From the NCBI GenBank assembly GCA_021234155.1, contig JAJEKV010000020.1, forward strand, positions 18,467,018-18,531,017: DNA of 64,000 bases, written 5' to 3'. Positions 11,012 to 20,800 of the stretch are shown here, piece by piece (positions within the stretch are counted from its first letter, which is position 1; each line of letters starts with the position of its first letter). Under the pieces are notes generated by a model. It did not search any database. It was not told where the DNA came from and saw only the letters and a list, made by a program, of their open reading frames with translations. Made by a program: the position numbers and the translations under genes. This stretch comes from Isoetes taiwanensis (lineage: Eukaryota; Streptophyta; Lycopodiopsida; Isoetales; Isoetaceae).

Positions 11012-11665
11012 GTGAGGTTAGACACCTCTCAGGCTGCTAAAACTGCCAACACTGCACGTCCAGCTTGGAGGACAAATGACACAGTAGCCCGTCTCACTCG
11101 TCCAGGCTTTTCAGACTGGATTAAGCGTAAGGTGCCTGACCATAGGAGTGCTCGGGTGGAAGAGGCTATGAAGTTTGTGGATGATCATTATTCAGTTGAC
11201 TTACGAGCAGTGCTTCCAGCAGATCCTTGGATAGATATAGACCATGCTCGGCATGTTCAGACTATAGAGAATTTGGTCTCCTTTGCAGTACTAGGGTACT
11301 TCACTGGGATAGTTTTGGACACGCGAAGGTTTAGCTCATGGCTCTCTGGACATTTGAGGCGGATTGGTTTGCCCAGGTACCAGTCTTTGAAATTCTTGCC
11401 TAATAATTTTTTCCTCATTATGTTCGAGGATGAGTCCTCGGTGCGACAGTTGGTTAGTCGAGGGGTTGATGCGTTAGGTGAGGCATATGTTCTGTATCAG
11501 TTCTATACTCCAGCTATGTCCACGAGCTCTTTGACAGCTGTAAAAATCCCATGTTGGTTTCTGGTTCCCGAGTTCTTGGTTTCTATGGCGAATGGTCTTG
11601 GGGTTCACTTAGCTCATTCCATTGTTCAGGCACCTAGGATATGTGTTGCCTTGTCTGCTCTGTAG
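11012..11665 (+). pseudogene. LINE-1 ORF1, DUF4283-like RNA-binding part
   Basis: Carries the segment HVQTIENLVSFAVLGYFTG, then LRRIGLPRYQSLKFLPNNFF and FEDESSVRQLVSRG. This resembles the DUF4283 domain found in ORF1 of plant LINEs, thought to be an RNA-recognition-like fold. The piece ends at a stop at 11665 and the downstream Gly/Arg-rich tail is in another frame. I see no CCHC knuckle after it, though ORF1 proteins of this kind often have one. Confidence 0.65.
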
Positions 11666-11752
11666 CCCCTGCCCACTTCTATACCTGTCCGTAGTGGTTC
11701 TTGGCATTTTCATTTCTGACTGCAGCTTCTGAATGGTCCTGAGATTCATCGC

Positions 11753-12436
11753 ATGTTCCCTTCCATCGTTCTTCCTAGTAGGGTTGATAGGGGTGGTAGT
11801 GCTCGAGCCCCAGCTAGAGGTATTCTTGCGAGTGGTCATGGGGGTGGTAGTGATCGAACCCCAGCTAGAGGTGTTCATGCGAGTGGTCATGGGGGTGGTA
11901 GTGATCGAGCCCCGGTTGGAGGCCGAATCCCAGATGGTCTTGTTGTTGGAGGAGGCACTTGTGACGAAGGCCCAGGTGCTGGAGATGTTAGCATTCCAGA
12001 TATCACAGGTGGAGTTCCATATGGTAGAGTCGGGGATGATATTGTCCGAACCCCAGGCGGAGGTAACTGTGATCGTCCCACTAATGGCAATGCTAGGGGT
12101 GGTAGACCTCTTGAGGGTACTAGCACTGATGTCCGAGCCCCGGATAGTGATGATGCTGGTAGTCTTGGAGGTGTTGGTTCTGAGAGTGGCAGGGATGGTT
12201 GTAGTGTTGGGGATGGTAGTGTTCGAGCCCCGACTGGAGGGCCAGTCTCAACTGAAGGGGGGCCTCTGTCCGACTTTGAGCATATGCAAGAAGCCAGGCA
12301 AGTTGTTAACCAGATCTCTCAGCTGGAGAGTTGGGCTGATGAGATGGACCGCATCTCGGAGGTCAATCCATTGGCTCTAGAAGGCCCGCAGGTTTCGCCA
12401 CCTCGCGAGAGGAGGAACAAGACTGTTGTGGGATGA
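11753..12436 (+). pseudogene. LINE-1 ORF1, Gly/Asp/Arg-rich tail
   Basis: An open stretch of low-complexity protein rich in G, S, D, R and P. It starts with about three imperfect 48-bp repeats (11795-11925) that encode GHGGGSDRAPARG-like units, and the rest follows the same flavour (SDDAGSLGGVGSESGRDG). A more ordinary helical tail ends it (QVVNQISQLESWADEMDRIS). The stop at 12434-12436 overlaps the ORF2 ATG at 12433 in the ATGA arrangement. That overlap would suit reinitiation, as suggested for some LINEs. Confidence 0.6.
11795..11925 (+). repeat. 48-bp coding minisatellite in LINE-1 ORF1
   Basis: Three head-to-tail copies of a unit containing GGGGGTGGTAGTGATCGA and CCCCAGCTAGAGGT, about 85-95% alike. 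Confidence 0.75.
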
Positions 12437-13354
12437 ATAGGACAATTCTCAGTTGGAATGTGAGGGGGGTGCGGTCCTCTAGTAGTAAGAGGGCTAGAGT
12501 TTCTTTGGCGCTTCGTCAGCTTCATCCTGATATTGTTTGTATTCAGGAGCATAAGTGCCACAGGGGAGATATGACACAATTGATGGATATGGTTTGAAGA
12601 CATTTTGCATCCATTGCCTCTTCCTCGGGGCGGTCTAGTGGGGATACTCTTATTGCTTGGAAAATGAATGTTAATGTTACGTACTCCGCAGCAGATAAGT
12701 ATGGTCGTTGGGCAATTATTAAGTGGCTTGAGGGAGGACAGGAATGGGGGATTGTGAATGTCTATGCCTCAAACCAGCCATCTCAGAGAGGTGCTTTGTG
12801 GGCCACAATAAGAAACAAGATAAGGAATCTTGGTGGTTTGCAAGTAGCCTGGTTGCTACTAGGAGACTTTAATATGGTAGAGCAGGCAGCGGAGGTGCAC
12901 AGATTGTGCAAGGTTTTGAGAGGGATGGTCTAGATTGTTGCAGGATTTGGCTATGGTAGAGGTGGAAGGAGATTTGTCTTTCACATGGTGCAATAGGCAG
13001 ATCGGGGCGGGGCAAACCTATGCCAGGCATGATAGATGTTATGCCTCCCCTCGCGCATTGGATGAAGTACCTTCTCTGCATAGGAGCAACATTCTTTCCA
13101 CCTCCATTTCAGACCATTATCCTCAGTTGTTGTGTAGCCAGAATACTTCTACCCCCAAACCCTCTAGAACAGTGTTTCGTCTGAACACCCGCTTCTTGAC
13201 AGATGAAGTCTTCTCGTCTCATTGTCGGGACTTGTGGCTCAATACCTTCTCCTCTCTGAGTGGAATGGTAGGCATCGTGGCAACATTGGCTAGGGTTAAA
13301 CGTTTTACTAAGGCTTTTGGTAGGCAGCGAGTTCAGCAGGAGCGACAGCTATAG
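12433..13354 (+). pseudogene. LINE-1 ORF2, apurinic-like endonuclease
   Basis: Starts MNRTILSWNVRGV, the conserved Asn box of the exonuclease/endonuclease/phosphatase fold, followed by DIVCIQEHK (catalytic Glu). After a stop at about 12596 the fold continues with WGIVNVYASN (catalytic Tyr) and WLLLGDFNMV (Asp/Asn). After a frameshift near 12930 come YARHDRCYAS and STSISDHYPQL, the Ser-Asp-His box. All catalytic boxes are recognisable but split by one stop and one frameshift. The enzyme would nick target DNA to prime reverse transcription. Confidence 0.88.
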
Positions 13355-13441
13355 AGAGTTGGAGCAAATTCGGGCACAACCTTCTGATGGCATCTGGGAG
13401 AATCCATATCTCTAGAGCAGGTCAAAGTTCAGGAAGCTCGG

Positions 13442-14755
13442 GTGAAGTCTGGACTTATTTGGTTGAAACAAGGAGACACGAGCTCTTCGGTTTTCTTTAG
13501 GGCAGCAAGGCAGCGTCAGTATGCAGCGTCAATGGCATCCCTTACTTTGTCAGATGGTCGTAAATTGGAGGATCCTGCTGATCTCCAGAGGTATGTGCAT
13601 GGCCATTTTTCAATGTTCTTTGCTAAGCAGTCGTTTCCATACGAGCAAGAAATGCAGGATCTGGTTTTGGCTGCTGTTAAGCCATCTATCTTGCACCATC
13701 AGCGTGATAGTTTAGAACAGGAACTCTCCAAGGAAGATTTAGAGGGTGCATGTATGTGCATGGCTAAGGATAAGTGTCCTGGGCTGGATGGTGTGCCTGT
13801 GGAATTCTTTCAGACTTATTGGGAATGGGCTGGAGAGTCAGTGTATCAGATCTATCTTGACTTGTTGCGCTCTCATGAAATGGATAAAATTCTTAACACC
13901 GCCTGCATTTCCCTGATCCCTAAAGTAAAACAGCCATCCACGATCAATGATTGGAGGCCTATTTCTTTGCTCTCCTCTGTGTATAAGATTATTGCAAAAG
14001 CTTTGGCAGAAAAGCTTAAACTGGTTCTAGCATCCTCTATTAACAAGGTTCAGTCCGGGTTCATCCCAGGAAGAAACATCTTAACTAATGTTGCTGCAGC
14101 TTATAAGGGCTTGTATTGGGCTAGGAAAACAGGTCAGAGAGTTGTTTATCTTAAGCTCGATTTTGCGAAGGCATATGACAGTGTGCGCTGGGAGTTTTTG
14201 TCTATTGTGCTTTCGGCTTTGGGTTGTAGTCCACGTTTTACAGAAACAGTTATGAAGCTTCACACGTCAGCACGAGCTACAGTTGTGTGCCAGGGGGAGC
14301 CCTCCCCATTCTTTTCGATGGGAAGAGGAGTCCGTCAGGGCTGCCCTCTGGCCCCATTTTTGTTTACCATGGTGGCGGAGGCATTATCACAATTGATCTT
14401 GACTACAATAGATGAGAGAGTGGTAGAGGGTCTTCGGATGCAGAATGGCAGTCAGCAGATTTGTAATCAGTTTGCATATGACACTTTCCTCTTTGTGGCA
14501 GCAGAAGAAAGCAATTTGCGTAATGTTAAGGGTTTGTTGGATACATTTTCCTTGGCTTCTGGTTGTCTTCTTAACTGGGGAAAGTGTTCGACTCTGTGGG
14601 CTTTGGAGACGCCGCCTCCACCTTGTTTGTTTCTCTTCCCTTGGAAGGTACTCCCAGTGAATGCATGTACCAGACTTCTGGGCATTCCTTTTGGGGTGAT
14701 ATCTCTATGGGCGGTGTATGGGATGAGATTTTGCAGGGACTACAGAGGCACCTGA
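13442..14755 (+). pseudogene. LINE-1 ORF2, reverse transcriptase with FAYD active site
   Basis: A continuous non-LTR RT: IWLKQGDTSSSVFF, KCPGLDGVPVEFF, LNTACISLIPKV, DWRPISLLSSVYKI, SGFIPGRNIL, VYLKLDFAKAYDSV, GVRQGCPLAP. The catalytic box reads FAYDT (about 14475-14489) where FADDT is expected, so one of the two metal-binding Asp residues is Tyr; a single G-to-T change explains it. The thumb region follows and the frame ends at 14755 in a different phase from the downstream part. It would perform target-primed reverse transcription but is inactive as written. Confidence 0.92.
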
Positions 14756-15939
14756 ATTGGTGGAAGGGTAGTAAGTTGTCGATGGCAGGCAGGATTACTG
14801 TAGCTAAGTCAGTGCTTTGTAGCACCCACGTATACACAACGTCTGTTATGTTAGCTCCATAATGCAAGGTTAAGGAATTGGATAGAATTGTCCGAAACTT
14901 TGTTTGGGGAGGGATTGCAGAAGGAGCAGTGGTGAAAGTAGCCTGGTGGAAGCGCCTCCGCCCTCGAGAGGATGGGGGTTTGGCAATCCTAGATTTGGCT
15001 TTGCATTCTAAGGTGTTAGTCTCCAAGTTTGTCTGGAGTATTCTCCATGAAGAGGTGTTCTCTCCAAGTGCAGCATTGCTTTTACAGTCCCTCGAGAATT
15101 GTGTGGCTTTTCACAAGCCATCTGTCCCTGTGAAGTTGCCTTGGGCCTTGCTTTACGGTCTGAAGCCGTTCCCACACGCGTCACCTTTTCTCAAGGGTGT
15201 ACTGCGGGCCTGGGAGCATGTGCGAGTGCTTTTCCAGGTAGACTATGCATCATTATTTCATCACACTTCTCCTTTTCTGTGGGTTCCTCTGCCTCCGACA
15301 TACTTGCCTTTGGCCGCCAGCTTGCACGCTCGGACGCAGGCCCATTGGACTCGGGCTGCATTCTCCACCTTAGAGGATTGGTATTGGCATGGCCAACTGG
15401 CTCCTTGGGAGTTTTTTCAGGCCCGCTTTCGGCTTAAGAGCAGTGATCGAGCTATCTGGCAGCAAGTGGCCTCCTGTATTCCACTGCATATTCCTGTTCT
15501 CCTCCAGGGAGGGGTGGTCTTTCAGATTTGGAAGGTTCATTCAGGGATCGATGAGTCATGTTTTGTTCGTTCTTGTTACCGGACATTGGTTATTCATGAT
15601 ACTTTACCTCCTTCTGACAAGTGGGCACTGAAGCTTCAGGGTTCCTGTTGGCGCTCCGTCTGGACATGGACTTGGAACTCTCTCCCCCCACCAAAGGTTA
15701 GGGTTCTCTTGTGGCAAGTGGTGCACCGCTGCATTAGGGTAAATGTTCTTGTGCATAGATTTAAGCCAGCTGTGAGTTTTCTTTGCCCCTGCTGTGGCTC
15801 TCATCGAGAGTCCATTGAACATTGTCTAGTCTTGTGCCCACATTTGCAAGCTGCATGGGATTGGGTCAGAGCATTGTTCCGGATCAGGATGTGTAGCCAG
15901 AAGATACTCCGAAATTTACGCTCTAGTTTTTTAGTATAG
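14740..15939 (+). pseudogene. LINE-1 ORF2, thumb and C-terminal zinc-binding domain
   Basis: Continues from WWKGSKLSMAGRITVAKSVL (about 14758) through NFVWGG and VAWWKRLRPREDGGL, the usual post-RT segment of plant LINEs. It ends in a zf-RVT domain: WNSLPPPKVRVLLWQVVHRC, then CPCCGSHRESIEHCLVLCPH, with the Cys/His zinc ligands. The function of this domain is not established; it is thought to bind nucleic acid. A stop at 14860-14862 separates the two open pieces. It ends about 110 bases before the poly(A). Confidence 0.85.
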
Positions 15940-16035
15940 AGTGCTGAGGTGTCTTTGTCCCTTCGGGGCATTCTTTTTCCTCACTACTCGTCTTGTATCA
16001 TTGCCATTCTTTTAATATAAGTGTCTCAGTTCTTC

Positions 16036-16065
16036 AAAAAAAAAAAAAAAAACGATAACTCAATT
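16036..16065 (+). repeat. LINE-1 poly(A) tail and right target duplication
   Basis: Seventeen A residues at 16036-16052, then CGATAACTCAATT at 16053-16065, identical to 10230-10242. Confidence 0.9.
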
Positions 16066-16201
16066 CAAATGTCACTATAACTCATAAGGATTATAGTCCA
16101 TATCCAAAAGTGATAACTAAATATCTAAAAACTTTGGAAAATGTAAGATATCACGAACCATAGTCACTCGTACATAAAATGATAGAACAATATTAAATTC
16201 T

Positions 16202-16270
16202 TGGTTCAAATTGGATTTGAACCCTCAATCTCAAATCAAAAGACAAGCCCCTTAACCACTAGACTACAAC
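16202..16270 (-). other. tRNA-like sequence, possible SINE head
   Basis: The minus strand reads GTCTAGTGGTTAAGG (A-box-like) and, about 35 bases later, GGTTCAAATCC (B box) at 16213-16223. The spacing fits a tRNA or a tRNA-derived SINE promoter. The stems are poor, and no clean acceptor stem or CCA is present, so it is not an obvious functional tRNA. No A-rich tail was found to prove a SINE. Confidence 0.45.
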
Positions 16271-16599
16271 TTCTTTTATTTTTAGTTTAAACAAAACACA
16301 AGGACACAAATTTTATCACATCAAAATTGTAATATCCATATAAGCTATAGTATTTGGTTGGGTTTGTTAGTTCTAAACATTCTTTTTATAACTTTGCATA
16401 TGTTTTTCATTGATATAAGGGTCAAGAAATCACAATGCTACTGCTTGAGGCTATTCAGTGCCCTGAATATAAGGTATCATGTAAATCAGGCAATGGAATG
16501 CACAAGACTTCGTGAGTACTTTAGGGCATGCTCAACATCAATATAAGAGTCCGTTAGTGTGTCTGGGCCTTGAAAACTTCTTTGTAAACCGTCCCATGG

Positions 16600-17560
16600 T
16601 ACATAGTTTCAAAAATGGGTAGTTGTGGGAGGTTTAGCATAAATTTAACATCTTATTGTTCCTTAAGGGCCGAATCCAAGAACAAATAGGTAACAGAGTT
16701 AATAGCACGCGGGATGGCATGATTCAAACCAGTTTCCTAATTCTAGGGTTTGTGGCAGAAATTTTGCAATACGATGCCATATATTTTTTCGCATATAAAC
16801 CCTGTATTTCGACGTTTTTATGGTATCTTGGCTTCAATCATGATTTAAATACTCCAAAGCCAAGAATTTGTAGGCATTAAAAATTCTAAGGTCCCTTGGC
16901 CATGGTGAAGTAGGTTTGGCACAAAAAACTTGGACCTTGAAAATGTGTGGATGTCTTTGAACCCTTATATACAAGATCTCAAATCAATAGTAAGAACATG
17001 CTTGAATTATAGATAGCAAGATGTAGGCAAAGGATGTGGGATTATTTTCAAGGCAAGGTAAAAATAATGGTAGGAGAGTGGACGCAAAAGACAATAGCAT
17101 GACAAGGTAATAAAATACAAGGTAAAAATGGAAATATGGACTCTTGATAAAAATTGAAAGCACTGAGTATGAAAATGGGCAACACGGATGTTTAGACCAA
17201 TAGGACAAGGGTATAAGATTTCAAGACAAGAGATATAAGGTAAAAGGTGTTAGAAATGTTGAAAATGAGTGGCTCAAAGGAAGTATGGAAAAATAGAAAA
17301 ATGGCCTAGGCAAAAATCTCCCAAGAATGGACATATGACAAAATAGGCCTAATGGGGAAAAAATCAAGTGGATGTGTGGGAATGAGAAAAATGGCTAGGA
17401 ATTTGAAATAGAATACCATTGGGTCTTCCAAACTTCAATGTGTTGACTTCCATTCTTCAACACCCAAAGTCTTGTAGAACAATGCTTTGACAAATGATAC
17501 CTTTTGTCAAGTTTGACTTGGAGTGCATTGTGTTGACTTTGAAAAAAATTGGAAAGTTTG
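16600..17560 (-). repeat. Old solo-LTR-like relic related to the Gypsy-1 LTR
   Basis: Segments run parallel to the Gypsy-1 LTR at about 7450-8200. They include the CCTAATTCTAGGGTTTG and TATTTCGACG area, and a right end with TGGCTAGGAA, TACCATTGGGTCTTCCAA, TTGACTTCCA and CTTGTAGAACAATGCTTTGAC. Heavily diverged and without flanking pol, so probably a solo LTR. It lies directly upstream of the carrier gene and may supply part of its promoter region. Confidence 0.55.
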
Positions 17561-17783
17561 ACTTGGAGCCGGTGTGTTAAAAAAAAGAGAGAAAAGGGGT
17601 TTAAAAAAACCAACAGGATAACGGAGATGGAGTGAATGCCTATGAAGGAACCATCGTTAGATTCTCAAGGTTTTGTTTCGTTCTGGCTTTACCAAACACA
17701 GCAAGTTTGCGATCTGTTTGCTTCATCATCTCTATGCAGAAGTTCGAAAAGGCCAAGCAGAGGATGGTTTCTGGGCAGCAGAA

Positions 17784-17850
17784 ATGGCTAAGCATTTTTT
17801 TGTCAGCGGTATTGCTGTGGCGGTGGCAACGGGCACCACCCATCCCTTAG
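17784..17850 (+). CDS. Carrier exon 1
   Basis: ATG at 17784 is the first in-frame Met; upstream in-frame sequence is open but has no ATG. Encodes [20 protein letters not shown] plus PL, transmembrane helix 1. It ends after HPL plus the first base of the Asp codon, followed by GTAAAT donor. A further upstream coding exon cannot be excluded. Confidence 0.8.
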
Positions 17851-20800
17851 GTAAATTTCTCAGGGTAACGGTCTGCATGTACGGCTCTATCACCCATAAT
17901 TGGACTCGTCTTTGATGAAAGAACATTGGGTATCTATGTCATGGTTTCATTTACTACGAATTTACACTTTCGATGGTTGCCGTTTGATTGAGAAAATATT
18001 TTGGCCATTCAGATGTTGTGAAGGTGAGGCTGCAAATAGATAATGTTGGCATTAAAACAACGCCATCTAGCCTGGTATGCCTTTGTGTAATTCTCACTAG
18101 ATTGTAAGCCTACTCTAGACTTCTAATGTACTCTTATTCCAGGAAATTTTTAGAAAGTAGGGGATTATTAAATTAGTAGGATTGAGCATAATTTATGCGT
18201 ACATAGAACAAGCTAGTGACAATTTGCTACATGTCCTTCAGACGCTTGAATTTGTCTTGCAAGAGGCTTTGTAAACCAAGTTATTTGCAAGCTATTTAGC
18301 AGTAAGACAATACTGAGATAAATACCTAGGACAGCTTTTCCCTTTCAAGACAAACCTGTGTATCCAACTGCTTCATGTCAACAAAGTGTTTGTCTACAAG
18401 AGGCATCACCAAACCATTGGGCGACCATCAGTTCAGTCACATGAAACAACTTCTTCACGTGCTGCCTCATGATCATCCTCAGGGGGGATAATATTCCTCA
18501 GGACTATTAGAATCTATTTTCAATGTTTGTTTTTAGCCATGCTAGTCATCAGGGGGGATATTAGCATATTACCTTTTCCATGTCATACTCTCTAGATGAC
18601 TAGACATGCCATATGTTGCTGACATGGCTCTACTATAAAGCCATAGTCATGCCTTTCTAGATTCATTCAGTTCTTTCACTAGTCTAGCTACTTCGTGTAT
18701 CTCATTTGCCTTCTTGCATAATCACTCCACATCTTCAATGCTTAGTTGGCAGGCAGGTAAGGGCGAAGTGTTCCTCAGCTCCATCATGTCTAGAGCACAC
18801 AGCATACATTATATCCCCCGTCCAAGCTCAATCTCCAACTGGTGAGAAGACTCGCTAAATCGTCCCATTCATGAGAAGCTTATATTATTTGGGAGATTTA
18901 TCTATCTAGATAACCGGATCCATCAGATGATACAAAAGTTTTCTTTGTAAATTCTCCCTTGAGGAGGTGTTCTCTTGATCAGTTTAGAGAGGAGAAATAT
19001 TTCAATTCTTTCTAATTAAGGCCATTCAGCAGCCCACGAATCAACTCTTCAAATTTGCAATCTAATAAGAAGCTGCAGGTTTCACCATCATGTCAAATAG
19101 CAGGACGTTTTCATGAGCATTTCAAAAGTGCATTTGTTAGCATTGTTTCTCTAATTGGGAAGAGAGGCATATGCTTTAACAACCCTAGCATGGGCAGGAA
19201 TTTTCAATTTAAAGAGAGGACATGAAAGCTCCAACTGCCAAGTGTATATGTTATCAGAGACAATCTCCAAGAGTTACTGGTGTTATCTTTCATTCCCTTC
19301 CAGAGAGCCCCCTGGATTAACTTGTAAAAGATTGCCAAAATCGCAGGAAATTCTGGCTAACAAAATGCTTAAGGTCTTGCTATAGCATGCTAAATTTGAG
19401 CATGACATATTAATAAAATGAGTACATAGAACAAGATAGTGGGCCCTTAGGTTTTGCTTAATTGAGTTACTGTAAAATGAGAACAGCGTGACCTTTGTAG
19501 TATGTCATGTATGATGATGTGGCATCTTCTTTGCTACTTATGTTGCATATTTTTAGAATGACTATAGATCAACCACAGCTGACCATGCATATTTTACTGT
19601 GAGAAATTTAATTAAAGAAACATTCGTCTTTTCAAGCTATGTCTCAACACAGTAACCATATCATGAGTGTAATATGTGCATTTTTCTTTTCTAGTTTTGC
19701 AGGCTGAACTATTTTTCTTGTTGTGCAGATGAAGAAATTCTTATCCATGATTAATCATGAAGGAGTTTATTCATTGTATAAAGGGTTGCATCCTTCCTTG
19801 ATGAGATCGCTTACTTATGGTGGTTTCAGACTTGGTTTGTATGAACCAAGTAGACAATCCCTTCAGTGGACGTTTTGTTCTTCTGGTCTGCTTACCAACA
19901 TTGCTGCGGGAATGATTGCTGGCTCCATAGCTACTGCAGTCACCAATCCTCTGGATATATTAAAGGTAATGGTTCTTGGCCTCATTGTTGCAAGCAAATC
20001 AGGGCTTTATTTTCTGGTTATTTTACATACCCAAAATAGAAGTGTCAAAGTAGACATTAGAAAACACCAATATGTTTGAGGTACTTCTGTTCTCCAATTG
20101 GACTAAAAGCATATGCAATAGCTGGTATATTGTGTAGATTTCTTCCATGGGTCTGAGGCGTGCTTTACCTATTTAACTTGTTTTCCATTGTTCACTGCTT
20201 GTACTTGTTGATGCTTGCGAAGGAAAATATCTGGCATGAATGCAGCTTGCTTTATACCATGCTAAAAGACTAGAACATCAAGTTCATTAAAGTATTCTAT
20301 TGGGCTATGGGAGAGGTCAGAAACACATTTTATTATTGTATTTACAGTGATGACTAGACACCCTCATTGTATTTACAGTGGCCTGCCCAAAATCAGGCCA
20401 ATATAGTAGCAGGTAGCAGCAGCCAATCAGAGATCTGGCCATATTAGTTATGGAAGTTTGCGCATGCTATCCCAGCAAGAAAATGTGCATGGTTTACCTC
20501 AAATACATGATGACAAACAGGTATGTGAGCTTGTGTCCTAGGAAAACAGCATAGGGCTCCGTTTTCTCAAGAATCTGAATTTAGAGCACAAAAACCATTG
20601 GAATTAGTGCATGCTGATCTTTGCGCCTTTATGCCAACAAAATTTATTGGTGGGTCCTTATATTTCTTCTTGTTAGTGGACGATTACTCAAGAAGAATGT
20701 GGGTTTATTTTCTGAAAACAAAATCAGAAGCTTTTTATCATTTCAAAGTCTTCAAGGAAGAAATGGAATCTGAAACAAGGCAGAAATTACTTACGTTAAG

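Larger units (their letters stand above)
10243..16052 (+). mobile_element. L1-type LINE (LINE-1), full length, inactive
   Basis: About 5.8 kb with ORF1, ORF2 (endonuclease, reverse transcriptase, zinc-binding domain) and a 17-A tail, flanked by the 13-bp duplication CGATAACTCAATT. The layout is that of plant L1 elements without an RNase H domain. ORF1 and ORF2 carry several frameshifts and stops, and the RT active site is mutated, so this copy cannot move on its own. The full 5' end and exact target duplication suggest moderate age. Confidence 0.92.

Noticed and set aside
11733-12380. Open frame rich in V, L and E in the third + frame over the LINE ORF1 tail
   Set aside because: It is a shadow of the GC-rich repeat region; the Gly/Asp/Arg frame fits the ORF1 position and overlaps ORF2 correctly.
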